From assembly GCA_022865445.1 (NCBI GenBank), contig JALHSX010000261.1:1-13736 (forward strand): a DNA stretch of 13,736 nucleotides. The letters run 5' to 3'. The position numbers were made by a program, and so were the translations under genes. This stretch comes from Thermoplasmata archaeon (GTDB taxonomy: Archaea; Thermoplasmatota; Thermoplasmata; UBA10834). Numbering within the stretch: the first letter of the stretch is position 1; each line of letters opens with the position of its first letter. Positions 1 to 6,057 of the stretch are shown here, one piece after another. The notes under the pieces were generated by a model. It did not search any database. It had not been told where the DNA came from and saw nothing but the letters and a program-made list of their open reading frames with translations.

Positions 1-45
1 AACAGCTGACAAATCGTCAGACAAAACCGTTTAGGATGGGATGCA

Positions 46-276
46 ATGAAGCACAGGGACGCGTTTAAGGCAGCAGTCCGAAATGTCCAAGCGATACAGT
101 GGGCGAAAACCCACACACTTCAGGACCTCGAGGATCTCGTGAACGAGATGTCGAGCCTGGGAGAAGATGTTACGGACATCTCACAGCTCCTGAATGATCT
201 GTCTGAGATAGATCGGAGTCTGCAGGCCGATATGAGCGTCTCTCTTGAGCCCGAGGCAAGTGAAATCGCAGGATAG
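46..276 (+). CDS. Small acidic hypothetical protein (76 aa)
   Basis: I do not recognise this protein. It is a soluble, probably helical, 76-residue chain: a basic N-terminal third (MKHRDAFKAAVRN) followed by an acidic, Leu-rich segment (DLEDLVNEMSSLGEDVTDIS) and an acidic tail. It has no Cys, no signal peptide and no membrane segment. The start ATG is preceded by a G-rich stretch (GGATGGGAT, positions 34-42) that could act as a ribosome-binding site; an ATG at 41 is out of frame and stops at once. Third codon positions favour G/C, as in the clear genes of this window, which supports real coding. The stop is followed nine bases later by the next small ORF, so the two probably share a transcript. 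It could also be a spurious ORF, since no family match can be claimed. Confidence 0.55.
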   Translation: MKHRDAFKAAVRNVQAIQWAKTHTLQDLEDLVNEMSSLGEDVTDISQLLNDLSEIDRSLQADMSVSLEPEASEIAG

Positions 277-285
277 GTGTTTGAA

Positions 286-486
286 ATGGTAAGACTGAGG
301 AGAGCCAAGCCAAAGAAGATGACGGACGACGAGGAATTCACTGACGGCTACGCGAGATCGAAAGTTGTTGGTTTCCACCCGCACTGCTTCATCCAGCCAC
401 TAGCACTGGCGGAGTCGAGGCAGTTCGATGAAATGTATGCCTTGGCGCACACCCCTGTGCTCGGAGAGAACGAGAACGAGGCTTAG
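286..486 (+). CDS. Small hypothetical protein (66 aa), second of a tandem pair
   Basis: I do not recognise this protein. It has a very basic N-terminus (MVRLRRAKPKKM), then an acidic patch (DDEEF), then a mixed region with HPHC, and no membrane segment. ATG at 286 is chosen because AGGTG (275-279) lies six bases upstream as a Shine-Dalgarno; a GTG at 277, directly after the previous stop, is the alternative and would add three residues. Its closeness to the upstream 76-aa ORF suggests co-transcription. The reverse strand also carries an open frame (400-588), but that frame runs into the tRNA-Gly gene and is a shadow. Coding status is moderately supported by position and ribosome-binding site only. 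Confidence 0.5.
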   Translation: MVRLRRAKPKKMTDDEEFTDGYARSKVVGFHPHCFIQPLALAESRQFDEMYALAHTPVLGENENEA

Positions 487-538
487 ACCAATTGCAGAAT
501 TGCGAGAAGGGCTAAACTGAAACTCAAAGGAACGAAAG

Positions 539-650
539 TGCAGGTGCTGGGATTTGAACCCAGGTCGTTGGCTTTCGTCCCTCTCCAATTTTATATTCTT
601 TTCTGGAAGAGATGGAAGGCCAAAATCCTAACCAGCTAGATTACACCTGC
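539..650 (-). tRNA. tRNA-Gly (anticodon UCC) with 39-nt intron
   Basis: On the minus strand the 5' end is at 650 and the discriminator A73 at 539. The acceptor stem GCAGGTG/CACCTGC, D-stem ATCT/GGAT, anticodon stem TTGGC/GCCAA and T-arm CTGGG-TTCAAAT-CCCAG all pair well. With the anticodon stem fixed by its five pairs, the loop is C U U C C A / A. This gives anticodon UCC (614-616) and an intron between positions 37 and 38, the canonical archaeal site. CCA is not encoded. G1-C72 and C2-G71 fit glycine identity. Tryptophan (CCA shifted by one) was considered, but it would break the anticodon stem. A TATA box lies about 28 nt upstream (675-682). Confidence 0.85.
574..612 (-). other. tRNA intron (position 37/38) of tRNA-Gly
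   Basis: This 39-nt insertion separates A37 (613) from A38 (573). A plausible bulge-helix-bulge can be drawn. Exon bases UUCC (33-36) pair with GGGA near the intron 3' end, a short bulge at A-U-C follows, and the inner helix is UCU/CCA against UGG/AGA. Archaeal splicing endonuclease is known to cut such motifs. The exact ends are inferred from the canonical site and could shift by a base or two. Confidence 0.7.
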
Positions 651-674
651 TCGTTGTTGGGAAGCACGTTCCTT

Positions 675-682
675 GATAAATA
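675..682 (-). promoter_or_regulatory. TATA box of tRNA-Gly
   Basis: Read on the minus strand this is TATTTATC. Its centre lies about 28 nt upstream of the first base of tRNA-Gly (650), the spacing expected for archaeal TBP/TFB initiation at or just before the mature 5' end. Confidence 0.6.
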
Positions 683-725
683 CGTGTTTGTCGAAGCGAT
701 GGACATTATTCGGAAGAAGAATCAG

Positions 726-799
726 TGGGGTAGGTCGGATTTGAACCGACGGTCACGTGGTCCCGAACCACGGATCATACCAAGCTAGACCACTACCCC
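726..799 (-). tRNA. tRNA-Pro (anticodon CGG)
   Basis: On the minus strand, the 74-nt cloverleaf has acceptor stem GGGGTAG/CTACCCC with A73, a D-arm containing the conserved GG of the D-loop, a perfect anticodon stem CGTGG/CCACG, the loop TTCGGGA and the T-arm GTCGG-TTCAAAT-CCGAC. The anticodon is CGG (763-765) followed by G37, a hallmark of proline tRNAs. There is no intron and no encoded CCA. A T-rich stretch follows the 3' end on the minus strand and may terminate transcription before the tRNA-Gly promoter. An AT-rich box (ATTAATAAC, minus strand, about 836-844) lies some 40 nt upstream and may be its promoter. Confidence 0.93.
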
Positions 800-913
800 A
801 TCGTGCTCGGGCGATTGAGGGATAGAATGGTTTTGTTATTAATGGTTAGGGTGATTCGAAATCCACGGTCGGACAGGTCATAGTTCCTAGCGTTATCCAT
901 GATGACTGCATCG

Positions 914-936
914 AGGAAACCCCGCTCGCGTTTCCT
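914..936. repeat. Perfect inverted repeat (7-bp arms, 9-nt spacer)
   Basis: AGGAAAC (914-920) and GTTTCCT (930-936) are exact reverse complements around a C/G-rich 9-nt loop. On the plus strand a TTTT run follows at 941-944. The element sits in the 246-nt region between tRNA-Pro and the HTH gene, where I see no convincing gene. It could be a hairpin of an unrecognised small RNA, a terminator or a protein site; nothing distinguishes these. Confidence 0.35.
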
Positions 937-989
937 GGTGTTTTCTGTCGCCTCGGTCGCTCTTTTCTTCGAGCCAGATGCAATCGTCT

Positions 990-1014
990 TTTGCCGATAA
1001 TGAGGTACGGCAAA
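990..1014. promoter_or_regulatory. Operator-like inverted repeat upstream of HTH gene
   Basis: TTTGCCG (990-996) and CGGCAAA (1008-1014) are exact inverted copies separated by 11 bp and end one base before the TATA box. The element covers the region where TFB would contact the promoter. It is therefore well placed as an operator for a dimeric DNA-binding protein, most simply the Xre-type regulator encoded immediately downstream (autoregulation). That link is inferred from position only. Confidence 0.55.
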
Positions 1015-1015
1015 C

Positions 1016-1023
1016 TATAAATA
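1016..1023 (+). promoter_or_regulatory. TATA box of HTH / mevalonate operon
   Basis: TATAAATA is a strong archaeal box A. Its centre lies 26-27 nt upstream of the ATG at 1046, so transcription should begin at or next to the start codon. No Shine-Dalgarno is visible before 1046. The mRNA is therefore probably leaderless at its first gene. Confidence 0.75.
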
Positions 1024-1045
1024 TCGACAATCTTCTTCTTTGACT

Positions 1046-1729
1046 ATGCGTGACCAAGTAAGAGAGAAGATCGCGGGTGAGATATGCCTCTCTGAAGAGC
1101 CGGGAAAGACGATTCGGAAGTGGAGGGAGCAGTTCGATATTTCTCAGCAAGAACTCTCCAAGCATCTCGGCGTCTCGCCCTCGGTGATAAGCGACTACGA
1201 AGCGGGCAGGAGGAAATCTCCCGGCATCGTTACGGTCAGGAAGATAGTGGATGCGTTCCTGGACATCGACGTGAAGACCGGTGGAACGATTCTCAAGCAG
1301 TATTCTCTTGCGGCCAAGACCGACTCAATCATCTCGATAAAGGAATTCGCCGTCGAGATCCTTGCTTCGGACCTTGTGAACAAGATCAAAGGCGAGAGCC
1401 TGACACCTGCAATACCGCTTGACAAGCACATCCACGGCTACACCGTGATCGACAGCATCAGGGCGATCACATCGCTGAGTTCCTTCGACTATCTCAAGAT
1501 ATACGGATGGAGCAGCCAGAGGGCACTCATCTTCACAGGCGTGACGTTCGGCAGATCCCCCATGATTGCGATCAGAGCCCATCCGCTTAAGCCTGCGATG
1601 GTCGTGTACCAGAAGCCCGAGCAGGTCGACGAACTTGCGATTCGTCTTGCCGAGCTCGAGGGAATTCCACTCATACGTACCCAGATGGCAATCGGAGACC
1701 TCGTTGAGGCGCTCCAATCACTTGGATGA
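1046..1729 (+). CDS. Xre/HTH_3-type transcriptional regulator (COG1709-like)
   Basis: This is a predicted DNA-binding regulator of 227 aa. Residues about 23-75 form a lambda-repressor-like helix-turn-helix (ISQQELSKHLGVSPSVISDY is the core). The C-terminal part (about 110-227) is a mixed alpha/beta domain without catalytic motifs, as in archaeal regulators of the COG1709 type, which are commonly found beside HMG-CoA synthase genes. ATG at 1046 is preferred over TTG at 1040 because the TATA box places the transcript start at 1046. It leads the HMG-CoA synthase operon with a 21-nt gap to the next start. An inverted repeat next to the TATA box suggests that it controls its own operon. The HTH assignment is firm; the regulated pathway is inferred from context. 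Confidence 0.85.
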   Translation: MRDQVREKIAGEICLSEEPGKTIRKWREQFDISQQELSKHLGVSPSVISDYEAGRRKSPGIVTVRKIVDAFLDIDVKTGGTILKQYSLAAKTDSIISIKEFAVEILASDLVNKIKGESLTPAIPLDKHIHGYTVIDSIRAITSLSSFDYLKIYGWSSQRALIFTGVTFGRSPMIAIRAHPLKPAMVVYQKPEQVDELAIRLAELEGIPLIRTQMAIGDLVEALQSLG

Positions 1730-1750
1730 GAAGTGTTAGGGGATGTCTGT

Positions 1751-2803
1751 ATGAAAGTTGGAATCGTGAGTTACGGAGCGTATGTGCCACGCTACAGGAT
1801 AACGCCAGAGGAGATCGGGAAGGTCTGGGGAGTCGACGGCAAGTCCATGAGCAAAGGACTCATGATCAACTGCAAATCGGTCCCGTCACCCGATGAGGAC
1901 ACGATCACGATCGCCGTCGAGGCTGCCAGGAACATGATGAAGCGGTGCGAGGTGAACCCTCAGGACATAGGAGCGTTGTATGTCGGCTCGGAATCTCACC
2001 CCTACGCTGTAAAGCCGAGCGGAACCATCGTCGCCGAGGCCATCGAGGCATCTCCTCACCTCACTGTTGCGGACTATGAGTTCGCGTGCAAGGCGGGGAC
2101 CGCAGCAATTCAGACGTGCATGGGGCTCGTTGGCTCGGGCATGGTGAAGTACGGAGTGGCGATAGGTGCCGACACCTCGCAGGGCGCACCCGGCGACGCT
2201 CTGGAGTACTCTGCATCTGCTGGCGGAGCAGCGTTCCTGATCGGCGCGGAGAAGATGATCGCGACAATTGACCGTACATACTCCTATACGACTGATACTC
2301 CCGACTTCTGGAGAAGGGAGGGCGAGATGTACCCCCGTCACGGCGGCAGATTCACTGGAGAACCAGCATACTTCTAACACGTTCTGAACGGCGCCAAAGG
2401 CCTGATGGAAAGGACAGGCTCCACAGCGAAGGACTACACATACGCTGTATTCCACCAGCCGAACGGCAAGTTCCCCACGAGGGTGGCCAAGCAGCTCGGG
2501 TTCACGGACCCGCAGGTCAAGACTGGCTTGCTCGCACCGTTCATTGGGAACACGTATTCCGGCGCGGTCCCGCTGGGACTCGCAGCAATCCTCGATGAAG
2601 CAAAAGCGGGAGACAGGATCTTCGCGGTCGCGTACGGCTCGGGAGCGGGTTCTGATGCATTCGACATTCATGTCACGGATGAGATCGAGAAGTATGCGAG
2701 ACACAAGGCTCCCACGATCAAGGAGCTCAACACGAACCTGAAGTTCCTCGACTATGCGATTTATGCGAAGTTCAGAGGCAAGATCATCCTGGGGAGTGAG
2801 TGA
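1751..2803 (+). CDS. Hydroxymethylglutaryl-CoA synthase, interrupted by an in-frame TAA
   Basis: Archaeal HMG-CoA synthase condenses acetyl-CoA with acetoacetyl-CoA, the second step of the mevalonate pathway to archaeal lipids. Read through, the frame gives 350 codons, the usual archaeal length. Catalytic residues are in place: Glu81 (GSESHP), nucleophilic Cys113 (EFACKAGTAA) and His235 (FHQPNGKFP). The frame is broken by TAA at 2375-2377 (codon 209), between GEPAYF and HVLNGAKG, where family members normally have Lys. Both sides stay in the same frame, so this is one base substitution (AAA to TAA) or two, not an indel. Translation would yield 208 aa lacking His235; restart at ATG 2405 would give a 132-aa C-terminal piece without a clear ribosome-binding site. 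The start at 1751 follows GGGGATGT (about 1739-1746). Nonsense mutation, minority allele and sequencing error are all possible. The thiolase ATG lies two bases after the stop. Confidence 0.85.
2375..2377 (+). other. In-frame TAA stop within HMG-CoA synthase
   Basis: The codon order around it is GCA TAC TTC TAA CAC GTT CTG, and homology to HMG-CoA synthase resumes at once in the same frame. TAA is not the pyrrolysine (TAG) or selenocysteine (TGA) codon, so known recoding systems do not explain it. Confidence 0.9.
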
Positions 2804-2805
2804 CG

Positions 2806-3972
2806 ATGAGACGCGTGGCGATAATTGGCGTTGGCGACACGGAGTTCGGTGAGCTGTGGGACTACTCTTTCAGGGAGATCGGCATCCAGGCAGGGCTCGC
2901 CGCAGTCGCGGACGCGAACATCACTGCCGACAAGATAGATGCGCTATATGTGGGCAACATGTCTGCTGGCAGGTTCATTGAGCAGGAGCACATCGGCGCC
3001 TTGATAGCAGACTACGCAGGCCTTGCGCGAGATCACGTCCCGGCCACTAGGGTCGAGGCCGCGGGCGCCTCCGGTGGCTTGGCCCTGAGACAGGGATTCC
3101 TTGCGGTCGCATCCGGCCTTCATGACATCGTGGTGGTCGGAGGCGCCGAGAAGATGACCGACGTCAGTGACGTTGAGTCCGCGATGATTCAATCATCGGC
3201 TGCGGACCAGGAGTGGGAGACCGTCCTGGGAGCTACCTTCCCAGCTTTGCACGCTCTGATCGCCCACAGGCACATGCACCAGCACGGGACTACGAGAGAG
3301 CAGCTGGCCGATGTCGCCGTGAAGAACCACAAGAATGGGTCTCTCAACCCGAAAGCCCAGTTCCAGAGGGAGATCACCAGAGAGGCTGTCATGTCTTCTC
3401 CGCTCGTCTCCTCGCCGCTCAGGGTGTTTGACTGCGCCCCGAGCTCGGACGGGGCAGCAGCGGTCGTCTTGTGCCCGTTGGACGCGGCAAAGAAGTACAC
3501 AGAGATGCCGATAGAGATAATCGGCACCGGACAGGCAAGCGACTCCCTATCCTTGCATGACAGAAAGGACATATGCACGATGGAGGCGACGAAGGTCGCC
3601 GCCAGGCGAGCGTTCGAGATGGCGAACTTGACTCAGAAAGATGTCGATGTCGCGGAGGTGCACGACAACTTCACAATAAGCGAGATCCTGGCCATCGAAG
3701 ACCTCGGATTCTTCAAGAAGGGCGAGGGCGGTAGGGCTACGGAAGCGGGCCTGACCTCCTTGACTGGTGAGGTCGCTGTGAACTCATCCGGAGGCCTCAA
3801 GGCTCGAGGAGACCCGATTGGGGCGACCGGTTTGGCCCAAGCGGTCGAGATAGTCGCTCAGCTGAGGGGAAAGGCGGACAAGAGACAGGTCAAGGACGCC
3901 ACGGTCGGGCTCACTCACAATGTTGGTGGAACCGGTGCGACGGTCGTCGTCCACCTGTTCAGGAGGGGTTGA
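2806..3972 (+). CDS. Thiolase-fold protein (acetoacetyl-CoA thiolase position) lacking catalytic residues
   Basis: This 388-aa protein covers the full thiolase fold and sits where archaeal acetyl-CoA C-acetyltransferase lies, between HMG-CoA synthase and DUF35. In that family the thiolase makes acetoacetyl-CoA and hands it to HMG-CoA synthase through the DUF35-bridged complex. Family motifs are recognisable but altered at every active-site position. VEAACASGG is VEAAGASGG here, so the nucleophile is Gly87 (codon 3064-3066, GGC). HDCF is HDNF (Asn288, codon 3667-3669). KGHPIGATG is RGDPIGATG (Asp336, codon 3811-3813). His286 of HDxF and the C-terminal NVGGTG loop remain. The frame is otherwise intact. 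ATG 2806 is chosen over GTG 2800 because it follows GGGGAG (2791-2796) and matches family N-termini. It is probably not a working thiolase; a structural or regulatory partner role is an inference. Confidence 0.88.
   Translation: MRRVAIIGVGDTEFGELWDYSFREIGIQAGLAAVADANITADKIDALYVGNMSAGRFIEQEHIGALIADYAGLARDHVPATRVEAAGASGGLALRQGFLAVASGLHDIVVVGGAEKMTDVSDVESAMIQSSAADQEWETVLGATFPALHALIAHRHMHQHGTTREQLADVAVKNHKNGSLNPKAQFQREITREAVMSSPLVSSPLRVFDCAPSSDGAAAVVLCPLDAAKKYTEMPIEIIGTGQASDSLSLHDRKDICTMEATKVAARRAFEMANLTQKDVDVAEVHDNFTISEILAIEDLGFFKKGEGGRATEAGLTSLTGEVAVNSSGGLKARGDPIGATGLAQAVEIVAQLRGKADKRQVKDATVGLTHNVGGTGATVVVHLFRRG
3961..3966 (+). promoter_or_regulatory. Shine-Dalgarno of DUF35 gene
   Basis: AGGAGG, seven bases before ATG 3974, overlaps the last codons of the thiolase gene. 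It fixes the DUF35 start at 3974 instead of the longer open frame beginning at 3920. Confidence 0.8.
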
Positions 3973-3973
3973 G

Positions 3974-4390
3974 ATGGCCACGGCACCGAGATTCTGGAGA
4001 GAGAACCCGAGCAGATACAATCTGGTTGGCATAAAATGCAACAGCTGCGGTCGTCATTTCTTCCCCCCGAGAGCCATATGTCCGGTCTGCCACAGAAAGA
4101 GCGTGGGCAAAATCGAGAAGATCAGGCTCAAGGGCGAGGGCAAGATATTCTCGTTCACAGAGGTCCAGGAAGGGCTTGAGGAACTCTCGATGCAGAAGCC
4201 TTACGTCGTGGCCATGGTCGAGATGGAGGAAGGCGTCAGGGTGACCGGCCAGGTGATCGACTGCGAGGCGTGTGACCTCAGGATCGGCACTCCCGTCCGG
4301 GCGACGTTGAGGAAGCTCAGCGATGAGGGGCCTTCCGGCGTCATACACTACGGGTACAAGTTCGTTCCAGTCAAAGAGAAGGCCCCATGA
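3974..4390 (+). CDS. DUF35 Zn-ribbon / OB-fold protein (thiolase-HMGCS partner)
   Basis: This is a 138-aa acyl-CoA-associated OB-fold protein. The N-terminal rubredoxin-like zinc ribbon has Cys22, Cys25, Cys36 and Cys39 (CNSCGRHFFPPRAICPVC), and the OB domain follows from about residue 50 to 130. In archaeal acetoacetyl-CoA thiolase/HMG-CoA synthase complexes the DUF35 subunit bridges the two enzymes and contributes to a shared CoA site that channels the intermediate. All four zinc ligands are intact here, so this subunit looks functional even though its thiolase neighbour has lost its active site. It is the last gene of the operon. The start lies one base after the thiolase stop, indicating translational coupling. 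Confidence 0.92.
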   Translation: MATAPRFWRENPSRYNLVGIKCNSCGRHFFPPRAICPVCHRKSVGKIEKIRLKGEGKIFSFTEVQEGLEELSMQKPYVVAMVEMEEGVRVTGQVIDCEACDLRIGTPVRATLRKLSDEGPSGVIHYGYKFVPVKEKAP

Positions 4391-4398
4391 GGGATTCC

Positions 4399-4420
4399 AC
4401 TAGTTTGAGATATCGCTAGT
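4399..4420. repeat. Short inverted repeat in DUF35-hutH gap
   Basis: ACTAG (4399-4403) and CTAGT (4416-4420) flank an AT-rich centre containing GATATC. It lies in the 63-nt gap between DUF35 and hutH, so it could be a binding site or part of a hutH promoter. Arms of only five bases make chance plausible. I see no strong TATA box in this gap. Confidence 0.25.
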
Positions 4421-4453
4421 ATCATACGCGTGTTGGATGATGGCGGTCATGCC

Positions 4454-6001
4454 ATGACAGACAAAAAGCCCACAGGACATGTTGGAATCGACGGCAATAG
4501 CCTGACCATCGAACAGGTCACCCGCGTTGCTCGAGAGATGGTCAGAGTCGATTTGACGACAGGCGCTAAGAACCGAATGCTGGCTTCTCGCAGAGCGCTC
4601 GAGAAGCTGGTCGAGGATGGCCGGACGATCTATGCCGTCAACACCGGGGTCGGGGAGCTTGTCGATGTGAAAATCCCGCGCGAGGAGCTCGAGAACCTTC
4701 AGGTCAACCTGCTTAGAAGCCACGCGTGTGGAGTCGGCGACCCATATCCTACCGAGGTTGTTAGAGCGATGATGCTCCTGAGGGCAAACGCTCTTGCCAA
4801 AGGGTACTCGGGGGTGAGGCCGGATCTCGTGGATATGCTCGTCGACATGCTCAACAAGAGAGTCCATCCAAGCGTGCCTCACCAGGGATCCGTCGGAGCA
4901 AGCGGCGATCTCGTCATGCTAGCGCATCTTGGCCTTGCGATGATCGGAGAGGGGGAAGCGGAGGCAGGCCATGGATATGAACCCGGAGTCCGCGCACTGA
5001 AACGGAAGAAGCTCTCTCCGCTGTCCCTGGAGCCAAAAGAAGCGATCTCGTTGATCAACGGAACGCAGGCGATGGGAGCGGTCGGAGTCCTTGCCGTGAA
5101 GGACGCTGCCGTCCTTGCGGACAACGCTCAGCTGGCCGCGGCGATGTCTTTGGAGGCGTTGAAGGGGACATCATCGGCTTTCGACATCAGGATCTCCCAG
5201 GTTAGACCCCACAAGGGTCAGCTGCGCATATCCAGGAACATGCTCTCGCTGCTGCAAGGGAGCGAGATAATGGTCTCGCACCATGACTGTCCCAAGGTCC
5301 AGGACGCCTACTCCCTAAGATGTATCCCGCAAGTCATCGGCGCGAGCTTGGACGCGATTTGGTATGCAGAGGATGTCCTGGAGGTCGAGATGAACTCCGC
5401 GACCGACAATCCTCTGTTCTTTCCCGAGGACCGATTTGTCGTTTCCGGGGGCAACTTCCACGGACAGCCAGTGGCACTGGCCATGGACTTTCTGGGTCTG
5501 GCGGTTCACGAGCTCGGGAGCTTCTCGGAGAGGCGGACCGCACGCATGGTGGACGAGAAGTTGAGCGGGCTGCCCCCGTTCTTGACGAGGCATGGTGGAG
5601 TCTGTTCAGGACTCATGGTCCCTCAGTATGTCGCGGCCTCCCTCGTCTCCGAGAACAAGGTCTTGGTGCATCCGGCCTCCGCCGATTCGATTCCCACAAG
5701 CGCCAACCAGGAGGATCACAACAGCATGGGCACGTTCGCGGCTTGGAAAGCGCGGCAGATCGTCGAGAACTCCCGACGGGTCATCGCCATCGAGTTGATC
5801 GCGGCGGCCCAAGGACTCGATTTCATCCACCTTAGCTCGAGCCATGCGGTCGAGAATGTCAAGGCCGTCCTTCGAAAGGAGGTCCCGCCTCTGGAGGAGG
5901 ACAGATCTCTTGCCGGTGAGATCGAGAAGGTCGCTCGGATGATATCGACGGGGATATTCGTCAGTGCCGCGGAGAGCGCCTGCGATTTCCAGCGGACTTG
6001 A
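4454..6001 (+). CDS. hutH: Histidine ammonia-lyase
   Basis: This enzyme deaminates L-histidine to urocanate, the first step of histidine degradation, in the cytoplasm. The protein is 515 aa, the normal length. The Ala149-Ser150-Gly151 triad (GSVGASGDL) that cyclises to the MIO electrophile is present, as are Tyr60 in YAVNTGVG, His90 in the LLRSHACGVGDP segment (a histidine-lyase selectivity position) and the NQEDHNSMG motif. These favour HAL over phenylalanine or tyrosine ammonia-lyase. ATG 4454 is chosen over the in-frame TTG at 4430 because family N-termini start close to it; only a weak ribosome-binding site (GGCGGT) precedes it. tldD follows after a short gap, and an FtcD-family gene lies at the right end of the window, fitting histidine catabolism. 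No hutU or hutI is in view. Confidence 0.93.
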   Translation: MTDKKPTGHVGIDGNSLTIEQVTRVAREMVRVDLTTGAKNRMLASRRALEKLVEDGRTIYAVNTGVGELVDVKIPREELENLQVNLLRSHACGVGDPYPTEVVRAMMLLRANALAKGYSGVRPDLVDMLVDMLNKRVHPSVPHQGSVGASGDLVMLAHLGLAMIGEGEAEAGHGYEPGVRALKRKKLSPLSLEPKEAISLINGTQAMGAVGVLAVKDAAVLADNAQLAAAMSLEALKGTSSAFDIRISQVRPHKGQLRISRNMLSLLQGSEIMVSHHDCPKVQDAYSLRCIPQVIGASLDAIWYAEDVLEVEMNSATDNPLFFPEDRFVVSGGNFHGQPVALAMDFLGLAVHELGSFSERRTARMVDEKLSGLPPFLTRHGGVCSGLMVPQYVAASLVSENKVLVHPASADSIPTSANQEDHNSMGTFAAWKARQIVENSRRVIAIELIAAAQGLDFIHLSSSHAVENVKAVLRKEVPPLEEDRSLAGEIEKVARMISTGIFVSAAESACDFQRT

Positions 6002-6045
6002 TAGGAATAGTTTGAATTGTGGTGTCGCCCTTAAGGGAAAAGTCC

Positions 6046-6051
6046 GGAGGT
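6046..6051 (+). promoter_or_regulatory. Shine-Dalgarno deciding the tldD start
   Basis: GGAGGT lies six bases before TTG 6058, favouring this non-ATG start over the GTG codons at 6019 and 6022, which lack a visible ribosome-binding site. Confidence 0.6.
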
Positions 6052-6057
6052 ATCTTG

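Noticed and set aside
1..45. CTGAC-AAATC-GTCAG inverted repeat before the first small ORF
   Set aside because: It has only five-base arms and no adjacent TATA box, so it is indistinguishable from chance at the window edge.
400..588. Minus-strand ORF overlapping the second small gene
   Set aside because: It begins inside the tRNA-Gly gene and runs through it, so it cannot be an independent protein gene there.
539..650. tRNA-Trp (anticodon CCA) as isotype for the intron-containing tRNA
   Set aside because: Shifting the loop by one base to read CCA breaks the perfect TTGGC/GCCAA anticodon stem, and the acceptor stem is not Trp-like.
893..1165. Minus-strand ORF across the HTH promoter
   Set aside because: It overlaps the TATA box, inverted repeat and start of the HTH gene on the other strand, and has no recognisable domain.
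2375..2377. Recoding of the internal stop as pyrrolysine or selenocysteine
   Set aside because: The codon is TAA; pyrrolysine uses TAG and selenocysteine TGA. The position is not catalytic.
1886..2704. Long open frame on the minus strand opposite HMG-CoA synthase (272 codons)
   Set aside because: It is antisense to a well-supported gene, is rich in Arg/Cys/Ser as shadow frames are, and has no recognisable domain. It stays open across the TAA only because that codon reads differently on the other strand.
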